Below the pieces are notes generated by a model. It had not been told where the DNA came from. It worked only from the letters and a program-made list of their open reading frames with translations, and searched no databases. From the NCBI RefSeq assembly GCF_000153225.1, contig NZ_CH724148.1:562640-626639 (forward strand): a stretch of 64,000 nucleotides of DNA. Reading direction: 5' to 3'. The stretch comes from Polaribacter irgensii 23-P (GTDB lineage Bacteria; Bacteroidota; Bacteroidia; Flavobacteriales; Flavobacteriaceae). Shown here piece by piece: positions 26,634 through 36,337 of this stretch. The position numbers were made by a program, and so were the translations under genes. How positions within the stretch are numbered: position 1 is the stretch's first letter; each line of letters opens with the position of its first letter.

Positions 26634-27842
26634 TTATTCCCCTTCATATTCATTGTACAAAAAATCATTGTAAGGAAAGCGCTGAATGTGTATTGTTTTC
26701 ACAGCTTCATAAACAACCTCTTTAAAGTCTTCTAAATTCTCTTTATTTAACGCAGAAATAAATATAGAGGTTTGTTCTTTGTCATTCATCCATGTTTTTT
26801 TCCAGTCTTGTAAGGTATAGTGTTCTTTTGTTTTTTCAGTTACAAGATCATCTTCTTTGATCGTTTCATGCACAAATGCATCAATTTTATTAAAGACCAT
26901 TAACGTTGGTTTGTCTGCACATTTAATGTCCTGTAAAACACTGTTTACCGAAGCAATATGGTCTTCAAAGTTTGGATGTGAAATATCAATAACATGCAAC
27001 AACAAGTCTGCTTCTCGAACTTCGTCTAGCGTCGACTTAAATGATTCTACCAACTGCGTTGGTAATTTTCTAATAAACCCAACCGTATCTGTCATCAAAA
27101 AAGGAATGTTTTTTATCACCACCTTCCTCACTGTTGTGTCTAAAGTTGCGAATAATTTATTTTCTGCAAAAACATCACTCTTACTGATAACATTCATCAA
27201 TGTAGATTTACCAACATTGGTATATCCCACCAAAGCAATACGCACCATTTTTCCACGATTTTTTCGCTGAACAGCCATTTGCTTGTCTATTGTCAATAAT
27301 TTCTTTTTCAGTACATCTATCTTATCGCGAATAATACGCCTGTCTGTTTCAATTTCTGTCTCTCCAGGACCCCGCATTCCAATTCCTCCTTTTTGCTTGT
27401 CAAGGTGTGTCCAAAGTCTGGTTAAACGCGGTAATAAATATTGACACTGTGCTAACTCTACCTGAGTTCTCGCAGAACTAGATTGCGCTCTTTGCGCGAA
27501 GATATCTAAGATAAGATTCGTTCTATCTAAAATCTTACAATCTAAAACTTTTTCTATATTTCTTATTTGCGCTGGTGATAACTCGTCGTCGAAAATTGCA
27601 GTTCCAATACCATTAGACTCTATATAGCCTCTTACTTCGTCCAATTTACCAACTCCTAAAAAAGTTTTAGGATTCGGCTTCTCCATCTTTTGTACGAAAC
27701 GCTTTACAGCAACGCCACCTGCTGTAGAAGTTAAAAATTCTAACTCGTCTAAATATTCATCAGATTGTGTTTCGTCTTGTTGTTGCGTAATTACGCCAAT
27801 TAAAACAGCCTTTTCTGATATTGCTTCTTTTGGGTCTATCAT
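26634..27842 (-). CDS. hflX: GTPase HflX
   Basis: A 402-residue ribosome-associated GTPase. The N-terminal HflX domain contains FLGVGKLDEV, DDELSPAQIRNIE and the glycine-rich GGIGMRGPGETEIETDRR near 152-169. The G domain has G1 GYTNVGKS at 206-213, G3 DTVGFI and G4 NKID, with a KLPTQLVESFKSTLDEV switch region. HflX splits stalled or heat-damaged ribosomes and 100S dimers. A TACTTTTG -7 element ends only 6 nt before the ATG, so the mRNA may have little or no leader. Confidence 0.95.
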   Translation of the reverse strand: MIDPKEAISEKAVLIGVITQQQDETQSDEYLDELEFLTSTAGGVAVKRFVQKMEKPNPKTFLGVGKLDEVRGYIESNGIGTAIFDDELSPAQIRNIEKVLDCKILDRTNLILDIFAQRAQSSSARTQVELAQCQYLLPRLTRLWTHLDKQKGGIGMRGPGETEIETDRRIIRDKIDVLKKKLLTIDKQMAVQRKNRGKMVRIALVGYTNVGKSTLMNVISKSDVFAENKLFATLDTTVRKVVIKNIPFLMTDTVGFIRKLPTQLVESFKSTLDEVREADLLLHVIDISHPNFEDHIASVNSVLQDIKCADKPTLMVFNKIDAFVHETIKEDDLVTEKTKEHYTLQDWKKTWMNDKEQTSIFISALNKENLEDFKEVVYEAVKTIHIQRFPYNDFLYNEYEGE

Positions 27843-28122
27843 AGACTACAAAAGTACGAACTATTCTTCTCTTTAAAACATAAAAAAACGGTAACAAATG
27901 CTACCGTTAATTTAATTAATTCAAAATTTAATCAAAAAGTCTACAACTTTCCAAGCACTACAAATTTAGCTCTTCATTGCATTGCTAACTGCTGTAATAT
28001 GTTAAGAAATGTGCTATTAATCGTTAATAAATAAAAAGCCTTTGTTTTTTAGAAAAGCCTTAAACAAAAGGTACTTCATTGCAATATTAGCACCATTAAT
28101 TATAGAGCTGTAGCAAAAAAAA
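27843..28122. other. Intergenic region with two weak minus-strand hairpins
   Basis: No gene. On the minus strand ACGGTA / TACCGT (about 27886-27907) precedes T7, and CCTTTTGTTT / AACAAAGG (about 28036-28073) precedes CTTTTTATTT. Both could terminate the small membrane-protein gene upstream (28123-28362). Confidence 0.4.
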
Positions 28123-28362
28123 TTACTTCTTTCCCTGTTGACTAAAAGCCTCTTTTAATTTCTGATCATTCAGAATGTATTTTTTATACTTACCATCTCT
28201 ATAGCGATAGTAAATAAAACAAGGCATGAATACTAAAGACATATACAAGACGCCTAATCCCATAACAACCTCTGCCTTTTCGTGTGCTGTATGGATAAGA
28301 TAGGCTCCAGCAAGCATCCATACTATAAACACAATAAACATTATTTTTATTATTAATTTCAT
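28123..28362 (-). CDS. Small two-helix membrane protein, unknown function
   Basis: A 79-residue protein with two hydrophobic segments (about residues 3-24, IIKIMFIVFIVWMLAGAYLI, and 35-50, LGVLYMSLVFMPCFIYY) and a basic, polar C-terminus (RYRDGKYKKYILNDQKLKEA). Inner-membrane, probably hairpin topology. I do not recognise a named family. Divergent from the glycerophosphodiesterase gene, with about 60 nt between starts. Confidence 0.65.
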   Translation of the reverse strand: MKLIIKIMFIVFIVWMLAGAYLIHTAHEKAEVVMGLGVLYMSLVFMPCFIYYRYRDGKYKKYILNDQKLKEAFSQQGKK

Positions 28363-28363
28363 C

Positions 28364-28391
28364 TTGTAAAATTACAAAAGTTCTATCTTTA
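28364..28391 (+). promoter_or_regulatory. Probable promoter of the glycerophosphodiesterase gene
   Basis: TTG (28364-28366), 17 nt, TATCTTTA (28384-28391; last base off consensus). It overlaps the start of the divergent small membrane-protein gene. Confidence 0.4.
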
Positions 28392-28423
28392 ATTTTTTTA
28401 AAAACAACCTAACTTCAAAAGAT

Positions 28424-29431
28424 TTGTCTTATTTAAAGAAAATATTCAGAATAACAGCCGTTTTATTCATCTTATTGCATGTTTTATTCTCCTCCTGCAA
28501 TACTGAAAAAAAAACGTCAACGCGAAATAACAAAATTGTAATTGCCCACAGAGGTGCTTCTGGTTATTTACCTGAACATACCATGGAATCCAAAGCAATG
28601 GCTTATAATATGAATGCCGATTTTATAGAGCAAGATGTTGTCTTAAGCAAAGACAATGTTCCTATTGTTATTCACGACATCCACTTAGAAGCTGTTACCG
28701 ATGTGGCTGTAAAATTCAAAGAAAGAAAAAGAAAAGACCTTCGATACTATGCAATAGACTTTACGTTTGCAGAACTACAAACGCTGAAAGTTTACGAGCG
28801 CTTCGATCCTACGACAGGACTGGCAATTTATAAAAACCGTTTTCCTAGTACAACAGGGAATTTTAAACTCCATTCTCTGCAACAAGAAATTGAATTCATT
28901 CAATACTTAAATACCAAAACAGGAAAAAACACGGGCATTTATCCTGAAATAAAAGCACCAGAATTTCACAAAAACGAAGGAAAAGACATTGCTGTAATTG
29001 TTCTCAACGTACTTTCTAATTATGGATATAAAACAAAAAAAGACAACTGTATTCTGCAGTGCTTTGATGCAAAAACATTGAAACGGATAAGAAAAGAGTT
29101 GAAATCAGAGTTATTTTTAATCCAATTAATGGAATCCGATGAAGCATCCAAAAAACTAAACGATTTCGCTTCGTATGCTGACGGTATTGGTCCCTATTAC
29201 AAACAAATTTTAAATACGAAAGTAGCCGGTACATTCAAATTCACATCGCTCGTTTCTGAAGCACACAAACTTGGTTTAAAAGTCCATCCCTACACTTTTA
29301 GAGCAGATGACTTAGGTGAATTCTCTTCTTTTAAAGAAATGATGCAGACCCTTTTAATCGATGCAAATACAGATGGTGGATTTACAGACTTTCCTGATTT
29401 AATGGTTGCCTTTTTAAATGCTAAAAAATAA
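28424..29431 (+). CDS. Glycerophosphodiester phosphodiesterase, periplasmic lipoprotein (GlpQ type)
   Basis: A 335-residue enzyme that hydrolyses glycerophosphodiesters to glycerol-3-phosphate. TIM-barrel catalytic residues are visible: H42-R43 (IAHRGASGYLPEHT), E69 and D71 (FIEQDVVLSKD), and H84-D85. A signal peptide ends in LFSSC with lipid-accepting C25. No ATG precedes the signal sequence in frame; the start must be the TTG at 28424 (SYLKKIFRI) or a non-canonical codon nearby. The insert with a large loop (about 145-170) is typical of the GlpQ subgroup. Followed at 1 nt by an unknown gene. Confidence 0.9.
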   Translation: MSYLKKIFRITAVLFILLHVLFSSCNTEKKTSTRNNKIVIAHRGASGYLPEHTMESKAMAYNMNADFIEQDVVLSKDNVPIVIHDIHLEAVTDVAVKFKERKRKDLRYYAIDFTFAELQTLKVYERFDPTTGLAIYKNRFPSTTGNFKLHSLQQEIEFIQYLNTKTGKNTGIYPEIKAPEFHKNEGKDIAVIVLNVLSNYGYKTKKDNCILQCFDAKTLKRIRKELKSELFLIQLMESDEASKKLNDFASYADGIGPYYKQILNTKVAGTFKFTSLVSEAHKLGLKVHPYTFRADDLGEFSSFKEMMQTLLIDANTDGGFTDFPDLMVAFLNAKK

Positions 29432-29432
29432 T

Positions 29433-29966
29433 ATGGAAAAAATAACATACCAAATTGACCACTCTAATAACAACCTTAAAATTTACGACTTTAAAAATAT
29501 ATTAAAATACTCTTCAAGTTGGTTTTTAGATTTTGGAAAAACAACCTCAGAGATATACAATATAGAAAACCACGTTGTTTATACCATCATCAAAAAATTT
29601 AAATTTTGGAAATGGAGAACTGTCTACAATATTACAAACACAGATAAGGAAATATTAGCGCTCGTTGGAAGCAATATCGAAAACTCTTTGTTCGCGCTTA
29701 AAACCATCAATAACCGCTATGAAGTGAAAATTCATTACGGTCAAAAGAAATCATTTTTTAAGAATGGTATCAAAATAGCAGAAATAAATGATGCTTTTGA
29801 AACCTCAAAAGAAGAAAACACAAGCAACCTTTTACTTTCGAACTCTAATGAATTAAAAATTATATTTTTACTTATCACCTGCTTAAAGACTGGAGAAATA
29901 AATAGAAAATCAATGATAAAATCTCAAAAAAAGCTGATTCCTTTAGAGGAAGACTGGAACTCTTAA
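29433..29966 (+). CDS. Hypothetical protein, possibly Tubby/LURP-one-like beta-barrel
   Basis: A 177-residue soluble protein with no signal peptide. The ATG at 29433 sits directly after the glycerophosphodiesterase stop (TAATATGG), so it is translationally linked. The first 110 residues are mostly predicted beta-strand, with repeated short motifs (LKIYDF, FLDFGKTTSEIYNI, KFWKWRTVYNI, YEVKIHYGQ), and the end is helical. The strand pattern reminds me of Tubby C-terminal/LURP-one-like folds, but this is a guess. No catalytic motif is evident. Confidence 0.6.
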   Translation: MEKITYQIDHSNNNLKIYDFKNILKYSSSWFLDFGKTTSEIYNIENHVVYTIIKKFKFWKWRTVYNITNTDKEILALVGSNIENSLFALKTINNRYEVKIHYGQKKSFFKNGIKIAEINDAFETSKEENTSNLLLSNSNELKIIFLLITCLKTGEINRKSMIKSQKKLIPLEEDWNS

Positions 29967-30055
29967 GATGTCATAATTTGTCTAAAATAGAGACAGGTTT
30001 CGCTCTATAACAATAAATTTATAGGATGCTTAAACGGTTCTAAAGAGAGAAAATA

Positions 30056-30676
30056 TTACGCACTTAATAAACCTGGTAAAAATTGGAGAAGTACAATAAC
30101 ACCTACAATAATTAACGAAATAATTAATGGTTTCTTAATTTCCTCTTTTTCATACTCTAAATTTTTTCCAATATTCTTATTCCAGAAATATTCAACTAAC
30201 ACTGCATATCCAATACCATTAAAAAGGAATGTTAAAAAAAGCGTCGTGGGAAGATAATTTGCGAGCACCATCGTAAGAAGCGTATACAAAATTCCAAAAA
30301 CCAACACTTCAAATCGCGCTTTTGATTGCTCTAATTTTTTTAGATTTCGCATCAAAAGTAACACCCCAAATAGTGTGCTAAAAAAAATCGTGAAACCGAG
30401 TATCGCTCTTTTTGAATACAAGAGGGGCCTACTTATTTGCTCATTAGCGCTTCCTTGCTCAACGTTTGCATCTTTCGATGGTTGCGCTAAACCTTCAATT
30501 TCTAATGGCACAAAATCCAGTACAATGGAATCTTTTTCAATGATACCCCTCTCTTCTAACTCCCAAACTACCGCCTGAATCGCCTCCTCATTGTACTTCT
30601 GTTTTTCCTTCAAAATAAGCGTTAACGCCGTATCCGATTTCTTGGCCATCGCCTGGGAATAACTGTTTTTTCTCAT
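30056..30676 (-). CDS. Hypothetical membrane protein linked to the ClC channel gene
   Basis: A 206-residue protein. The N-terminal 50 residues are soluble and helical (SDTALTLILKEKQKYNEEAI, VVWELEERG), followed by an acidic linker and four hydrophobic segments at about 88-110, 122-140, 142-162 and 186-204. The start could be the ATG at 30676 or at 30649 (MAKKSDTALT). It lies 14 nt downstream of the ClC channel gene on the same strand and is probably co-transcribed. No family recognised. Confidence 0.6.
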   Translation of the reverse strand: MRKNSYSQAMAKKSDTALTLILKEKQKYNEEAIQAVVWELEERGIIEKDSIVLDFVPLEIEGLAQPSKDANVEQGSANEQISRPLLYSKRAILGFTIFFSTLFGVLLLMRNLKKLEQSKARFEVLVFGILYTLLTMVLANYLPTTLFLTFLFNGIGYAVLVEYFWNKNIGKNLEYEKEEIKKPLIISLIIVGVIVLLQFLPGLLSA

Positions 30677-30690
30677 CGCCCTTTATTTTT

Positions 30691-32493
30691 TTAGCTAGTA
30701 ACCTCGATTAACTTATTTCTGTACGCTGTTAACAATTTAGATTTAGAGATAAAGCCAATATATTTTTTATTTTCAATAACGGGTAAATTCCATGCACCAC
30801 TTTTCTGAAATTTTTTCATAATATCAGTCATCCGATCCGCACCAACTTCAATAATTTCTGGTGGCTTTTGCATCACTTCCCTGGCAAAAACAGTTTCATA
30901 CAAAGTTTGATCAAACATGATAGGTCGAATATCATCTAACAAAATAATACCTAATAATTTACTCGTTTCTTCGTCTACAACAGGAAAAATATTTCGATTC
31001 GATTTTACCACTGCTTTTTTAATCATTTCTCCCAAATTCATATGCGGGTTAATGGCAATAAAATTACATTCAATTACTTTATTCATATCCATTAACGTTA
31101 AAACAGCATGATCTTTGTCGTGCGTAATTAACTCTCCTTTTCTGCCTAACTCCATTGCATACACGGAGTATGGATGCACGTACTTTGCAATAGAATACGA
31201 AATTACGGATGTAAGCATTAAAGGAATAAAAAGTTCATAACCACCCGTAACCTCTGCGATTAAAAATATTGCAGTTAAGGGAGCGTGTAAAACACCGGCC
31301 ATTAAACCAGCCATCCCTACCAGGGTAAAGTTACTTTCAGAAACCGATGAGAAACCTGTAATATTAATTATTTTTGCAACGCAATTCCCCAAAATGCTTC
31401 CCATAAATAATGTTGGTGCAAAAATACCACCCACACCACCTGCTCCAAAAGTTAATGCACTGGCGATAATTTTAAAAAAGACCAGGCCTATTAATAAGAA
31501 AATGACAACCCAGACATTTGTTACGTCTAGATGCATAAAATTATTTTTCAAAGCCTCTTCAGGATTTCCAGCAATTAAATTATTAATAACCTCAAAACCC
31601 TCACCATACAATGGTGGAATGAAATATACCAAAACCCCCAGACCAATTCCACCAATTAGCAAACGCTTTATTGGCGAATCGATTGTATCGAAAAACTTCT
31701 GAATTCTATCGTAAACTTCGGTAAAGTAAATAGAAGTTAAACCCGTTACGACTCCTAAAATAATATAAAATGGAACGTCTTTTATTGAAAAAATAGCTTC
31801 CGATTTAAAGGGAAGTAGCACATCAGAACCAAAGAAAAAATGAGACGTAATAATTGCAGATAACGATGCTAAAAGCAATGGTAGCAAAGAAGCAAGGGTT
31901 AAGTCTAAACTAAATACTTCTATCGCAAAAATTATTGCAGCAATCGGTGCTTTAAATATGGACGACAAAGCGCCTGCTGCTGCACAGCCAATTAATAAAC
32001 TTCTGGTTGTTTGATTTAAATGAAATAACCGCGCAATATTCGAGCTTATTGCAGCCCCTGTTGCAACAGTAGGTCCTTCTAAACCCACCGAACCTCCAAA
32101 ACCTACCGTTAACGGAGCGGTTAATATGGAAGCAAATATTTTTTTACGTGTGATGATTCCTTTGCGTTTAGAAATTGCAAAAAGCGTAGAGGGAATACCG
32201 TGATCTACTTTTTCTTTTAAAATAAATTTTACAATAAAATAAACGATCGCAAGCCCAATAATTGGGAACACAAAATAAAAAGCGTTGTGATAATAACGCA
32301 CCAAATTGCCCTCTAAAAGATGTTGGAAAAAATGGGTTAAATTTTTTAAAATAAGCGCAGCAACCCCAGATAAAAAGCCGACTAAAACACTCAAGATATA
32401 TATAAATTTTCTTTGTGAAATATATTTATATCTCCAAATTAATATTTTCCTATATATATTTTTTGATGTTGGCATTTCAGATTGTTTTGGCAT
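30691..32493 (-). CDS. ClC-family chloride channel/transporter with CBS domains
   Basis: A 600-residue ClC protein. The start is placed at the ATG at 32493 (MPKQSEMPTSKN); the longer frame opens with a TTG. The transmembrane core (about residues 30-430) contains the filter motifs GSVGLEGPT near residue 135, with the gating glutamate present, and GGVGGIFAPTLFMGS. Two CBS domains follow (about 450-600: HAVLTLMDMNKVIECNF, MTDIMKKFQKSGAWNLPV). The presence of the gating Glu allows either a channel or a chloride/proton exchanger. Inner membrane. Confidence 0.92.
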   Translation of the reverse strand: MPKQSEMPTSKNIYRKILIWRYKYISQRKFIYILSVLVGFLSGVAALILKNLTHFFQHLLEGNLVRYYHNAFYFVFPIIGLAIVYFIVKFILKEKVDHGIPSTLFAISKRKGIITRKKIFASILTAPLTVGFGGSVGLEGPTVATGAAISSNIARLFHLNQTTRSLLIGCAAAGALSSIFKAPIAAIIFAIEVFSLDLTLASLLPLLLASLSAIITSHFFFGSDVLLPFKSEAIFSIKDVPFYIILGVVTGLTSIYFTEVYDRIQKFFDTIDSPIKRLLIGGIGLGVLVYFIPPLYGEGFEVINNLIAGNPEEALKNNFMHLDVTNVWVVIFLLIGLVFFKIIASALTFGAGGVGGIFAPTLFMGSILGNCVAKIINITGFSSVSESNFTLVGMAGLMAGVLHAPLTAIFLIAEVTGGYELFIPLMLTSVISYSIAKYVHPYSVYAMELGRKGELITHDKDHAVLTLMDMNKVIECNFIAINPHMNLGEMIKKAVVKSNRNIFPVVDEETSKLLGIILLDDIRPIMFDQTLYETVFAREVMQKPPEIIEVGADRMTDIMKKFQKSGAWNLPVIENKKYIGFISKSKLLTAYRNKLIEVTS

Positions 32494-32738
32494 TTCCAAG
32501 GTTCGAGAAATCGCTCTCGTTTTTTTAACATCTAGAGGTATCAATTGTCTTAAAAGCTACATTTCAAAATGACAAGAATATTTACTTTGTCATCTTTTAA
32601 GCACTGTTAAGATTTTCGCAACCTAAAAGTAGGTAAAAATCTAATTAAAAAACTACAAGCTTCTAAACTATTGAAGCCTGAGTTCTTGTGCATAAAATAC
32701 TCTGGCATTCCTGACTAAAGAGGAAAATTCCAGTAATT

Positions 32739-34493
32739 TTATTTTTGAAGATCTAACTTCAAACTTAATTCTTTTAATTGTGTGTCAGCTATAAATGCAG
32801 GAGCATCAATCATCACATCACGTCCAGAATTATTTTTAGGAAAAGCAATAAAATCTCTAATGGTTTCTTGCCCCCCTAAAATAGCGACCAACCTATCCAA
32901 ACCAAAAGCCAGTCCACCGTGTGGTGGTGCGCCGTATTCAAAGGCATCCATTAAGAAGCCAAATTGAGCTTTTGCATCTGCATCAGAAAATCCTAAATGG
33001 CGCAGCATGGTCGCCTGCATTTGCTTGTCGTGAATTCTTATCGATCCACCACCAATTTCATTTCCGTTTAACACTAAATCATAGGCATTCGCTTTTACCG
33101 CTCCTGGATCTGTATCTAACAATTCCATTTGCCCTGGTTTTGGAGATGTAAATGGATGGTGCATTGCGTGGTAGTGTCCTGTTTCTTCGTCTAGCTCCAA
33201 CAATGGAAAATCTACTACCCATAAAGGTGCAAATACTTTCGAATCACGCAATCCTAAGCGCACTGCCAGTTCCATTCTTAAAGCAGACAACTGTGCTCTT
33301 ACTTTGCGGATATCTCCAGACAACATACAAATTAAATCCCCTGATTTTGCACCGGTAATTTCAGCCCATTTCGCAAAATCTTCCTGATCGTAGAATTTAT
33401 CTACTGAAGATTTAAAAGACCCATCTTCATTTACACGACAATAAATCATTCCTAAAGCACCTACTTGTGGACGCTTTACCCACTCAATTAGTTTGTCAAT
33501 CTCTTTTCTTGTATACGAATTTCCCCCTGGAACAGCGATACCAACTACTAATTCCGCAGTATTAAATACGCTAAACTCTTTGTGCTGTGTCACTGTATTT
33601 AACTCGCCAAACTCCATTCCAAAACGAATGTCTGGCTTGTCATTTCCATACAATCGCATGGCATCGTCATATAACATTCTTGGAAATTCTGCCACCTCCA
33701 CGTTGTTTACTTCTTTTAACAAATGACGCGTCAATCCTTCAAAAACTTTTAAAATATCTTCCTGCTCTACAAACGCCATCTCACAGTCAATCTGTGTAAA
33801 TTCTGGTTGTCTGTCTGCACGTAAATCTTCATCTCGAAAGCATTTTACAATCTGAAAATACTTGTCCATACCACCCACCATTAAAAGTTGCTTGAAGGTC
33901 TGTGGTGATTGTGGTAAAGCGTAAAACTGGCCTTCATTCATTCTAGAAGGTACTACAAAATCTCTTGCTCCCTCTGGAGTAGACTTTATTAGATAGGGTG
34001 TTTCCACTTCTATAAATTCTTGGTCAGACAAATACTTACGAACTTCCATTGCAACTTTATGACGAAAAATCAAACTTTCTTTTACAGGATTTCTTCTGAT
34101 ATCTAAGTACCTGTACTTCATCCTAATATCTTCACCACCATCGGTTTTATCTTCAATCGTAAAAGGCGGTGTAATCGATGCATTTAAAATTTCTAGTTTA
34201 GAAACTAAAAGCTCAACATCTCCGGTAGCCATCTTAGAATTTTTTGACTCTCTCTCGATAACAGTCCCTGTTACTTGTATCACAAACTCTCTACCCAAAG
34301 ATTTTGCTTTTTCCATCATTTCTATCGGTGTTCGAGCGGTATCAAAAATCAACTGTGTAATTCCATATCGATCTCGCAAATCTACCCAAACCATAAATCC
34401 TTTATCACGTGATTTTTGAACCCACCCCGCCAAGGTAACTTCTGTATTGATATGCGATGTTCTTAAATCCCCGCAAGAATGACTTCTGTACAT
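32739..34493 (-). CDS. aspS: Aspartyl-tRNA synthetase
   Basis: A 584-residue bacterial-type class II synthetase. The ATG at 34493 ([11 protein letters not shown]) is the normal AspS start; eight upstream codons are unlikely. An OB-fold anticodon-binding domain (about 1-105, with [14 protein letters not shown]) is followed by the catalytic core: [20 protein letters not shown] (motif 1/flipping loop), [18 protein letters not shown] (motif 2), a GAD insertion and [11 protein letters not shown] (motif 3). Complete and of normal length. Confidence 0.97.
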   Translation of the reverse strand: MYRSHSCGDLRTSHINTEVTLAGWVQKSRDKGFMVWVDLRDRYGITQLIFDTARTPIEMMEKAKSLGREFVIQVTGTVIERESKNSKMATGDVELLVSKLEILNASITPPFTIEDKTDGGEDIRMKYRYLDIRRNPVKESLIFRHKVAMEVRKYLSDQEFIEVETPYLIKSTPEGARDFVVPSRMNEGQFYALPQSPQTFKQLLMVGGMDKYFQIVKCFRDEDLRADRQPEFTQIDCEMAFVEQEDILKVFEGLTRHLLKEVNNVEVAEFPRMLYDDAMRLYGNDKPDIRFGMEFGELNTVTQHKEFSVFNTAELVVGIAVPGGNSYTRKEIDKLIEWVKRPQVGALGMIYCRVNEDGSFKSSVDKFYDQEDFAKWAEITGAKSGDLICMLSGDIRKVRAQLSALRMELAVRLGLRDSKVFAPLWVVDFPLLELDEETGHYHAMHHPFTSPKPGQMELLDTDPGAVKANAYDLVLNGNEIGGGSIRIHDKQMQATMLRHLGFSDADAKAQFGFLMDAFEYGAPPHGGLAFGLDRLVAILGGQETIRDFIAFPKNNSGRDVMIDAPAFIADTQLKELSLKLDLQK

Positions 34494-34697
34494 TTTATTT
34501 CTTTTAATGAATTGCAAAATTAATCAATTTCATTAGAAAAAACCTTTTTTGGGCATTCATTTCTAAAGAGAAATACCCCGCTACCCACACCTCTTTTTTT
34601 GATCAAAAAACAGGATACACGTGTGCTCACGCTAAGGTCCGCCGAAGTACTACAATCACGAACACAAAACATGTCTAATTATTTGTAAATTTGTGGC

Positions 34698-35057
34698 ATG
34701 AGCGTAATTAATATTCAAGAAAAATTCAAATTATTTTCAGCCCATTGGTCTCCAAAGAAAATAGGCGAATTAAACGGACAACAAGTCTTACTCGCAAAAC
34801 TAAAAGGAGAATTCCTTTTTCATAAGCATGACAAAGAAGATGAACTCTTTATGGTTATAAAAGGTTCTTTAGATATTGAGTTTAGAGATAAAAAAATTAC
34901 GCTAAATGAAAGTGAGTTTTACATTGTTCCAAAAGGTGTAGAACACAAACCAATTGCAAAAGAAGAAGTGCATATTTTATTATTTGAGCCTTTAAGCATC
35001 AAACATACCGGAAATATCATTGCAAATATTACGGTAGAAACCTACGAAAGCATCTAA
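34698..35057 (+). CDS. Cupin-domain protein
   Basis: A 119-residue single cupin barrel. The first metal motif reads HKHDKEDELFMVIKGSLDIEF (starting about residue 40) and the second VPKGVEHKPIA near 78-88, giving a likely 3-His/1-Glu metal site. Small cupins of this kind are often metal-binding enzymes or sensors; no specific function can be given. A TAAATTTG -7-like element ends 4 nt before the ATG, so the transcript may be leaderless. The repeat array begins 3 nt after its stop. Confidence 0.8.
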   Translation: MSVINIQEKFKLFSAHWSPKKIGELNGQQVLLAKLKGEFLFHKHDKEDELFMVIKGSLDIEFRDKKITLNESEFYIVPKGVEHKPIAKEEVHILLFEPLSIKHTGNIIANITVETYESI

Positions 35058-35060
35058 GAA

Positions 35061-36019
35061 CTTCTCGATACAATTCCACCCAAAAGCGGAACCATTCTAA
35101 GTGTCATTGCTTGAGCAATTAAATTCAACAGTAAAACATGCTGTTAATTCGAGTGAATTTTGAGGTACGAAAAATTTGTTTCGAGAACATTTTTAAACAG
35201 TAATAATAGTATAGGATTAAGAACAACTTCTCGATACAATTCCGCCCAAAAGCGAAACCACTCGAAGTGACATTGCGTGAGCAATTAAATGCAACAGTGA
35301 AACGTGCTGTCAGTTCGAGTGAATTTTGAGGTACAAAAAGTTTGTATCGAGAACATTTTTAAACAGTAATAATAGTATAAGATTAAGAACAACTTCTCGA
35401 TACAATTCCGCCCAAAAGCGGAACCACTCGAAGTGACATTGCGTGCGCAATTAAATGCAACAGTGAAACGTGCTGTCAGTTCGAGTGAATTTTGAGGTAC
35501 GAAAAATTTGTATCGAGAACATTTTTAAACAGTAATAATAGTATAAGATTAAGAACAACTTCTCGATACAATTCCGCCCAAAAGCGGAACCACTCGAAGT
35601 GACATTGCGTGCGCAATTAAATGCAACAGTGAAACGTGCTGTCAGTTCGAGTGAATTTTGAGGTACAAAAAGTTTGTATCGAGAACATTTTTAAACAGTA
35701 ATAATAGTATAAGATTAAGAACAACTTCTCGATACAATTCCGCCCAAAAGCGGAACCACTCGAAGTGACATTGCGTGCGCAATTAAATGCAACAGTGAAA
35801 CGTGCTGTCAGTTCGAGTGAATTTTGAGGTACGAAAAATTTGTATCGAGAACATTTTTAAACAGTAATAATAGTATAAGATTAAGAACAACTTCTCGATA
35901 CAATTCCGCCCAAAAGCGGAACCACTCGAAGTGACATTGCGTGCGCAATTAAATGCAACAGTGAAACGTGCTGTCAGTTCGAGTGAATTTTGAGGTACGA
36001 AAAATTTGTATCGAGAACA
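35061..36019. repeat. Tandem array: six 166-bp copies of a structured inverted-repeat element
   Basis: Six copies start at 35061, 35227, 35393, 35559, 35725 and 35891, exactly 166 bp apart. Each has an element of about 127 bp bounded by terminal inverted repeats TTCTCGATACAA / TTGTATCGAGAA, plus a 39-bp linker. Inside are a hairpin TTCCGC-CCAAAA-GCGGAA, a long stem CACTCGAAGTGACA / TGTCAGTTCGAGTG (one mismatch), and within that ATTGC-n4-GCAAT and ACAG / CTGT hairpins. Copies 3, 5 and 6 appear identical over the compared length; copy 4 differs at two bases, copy 2 at a few, and copy 1 most. The last copy ends 15 nt before the GIY-YIG gene. Confidence 0.95.
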
Positions 36020-36033
36020 CCACAATTAAAGAT

Positions 36034-36324
36034 ATGAAAATCTACTATGTTTACATTCTGAAATGTTCTGATAAAACGTATTATACAGGTTTTACTTCTA
36101 ATCTTGAAAAACGATTATTTGAACACCAACGAGGGAAACATATAGAAAGTTACACCTATAAAAGGAGACCTTTAGAATTGGTTTTTTATGCAGAATTTAC
36201 TGAAGCAGGATTTGCCATTGATACAGAGAAGCAAATAAAAAAATGGTCGAAAGCTAAAAAGGAAGCTTTAATTAATGGTGAATATGAAAAACTTCCTAAT
36301 TTAGCAAAGAAGAAATTTAAGTGA
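36034..36324 (+). CDS. Small GIY-YIG endonuclease
   Basis: A 96-residue single-domain nuclease of the YhbQ/UPF0213-like GIY-YIG group. The ATG at 36034 (MKIYYVYILKCSDKTYYTGF) is used; an earlier in-frame start would lie inside the repeat. Key positions: YVY/YTG (residues 5-7 and 17-19, the GIY and YIG equivalents), the catalytic Arg R27 in SNLEKRLFEH, and E65 in DTEKQIKKW, the likely metal ligand. The C-terminus is basic. There is no DNA-binding domain besides the nuclease. It lies between repeat copy 6 and the diverged copy 7, so the repeat may be its substrate or its mobile cargo (inference). Confidence 0.92.
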   Translation: MKIYYVYILKCSDKTYYTGFTSNLEKRLFEHQRGKHIESYTYKRRPLELVFYAEFTEAGFAIDTEKQIKKWSKAKKEALINGEYEKLPNLAKKKFK

Positions 36325-36337
36325 TTAATTTAAAAAG

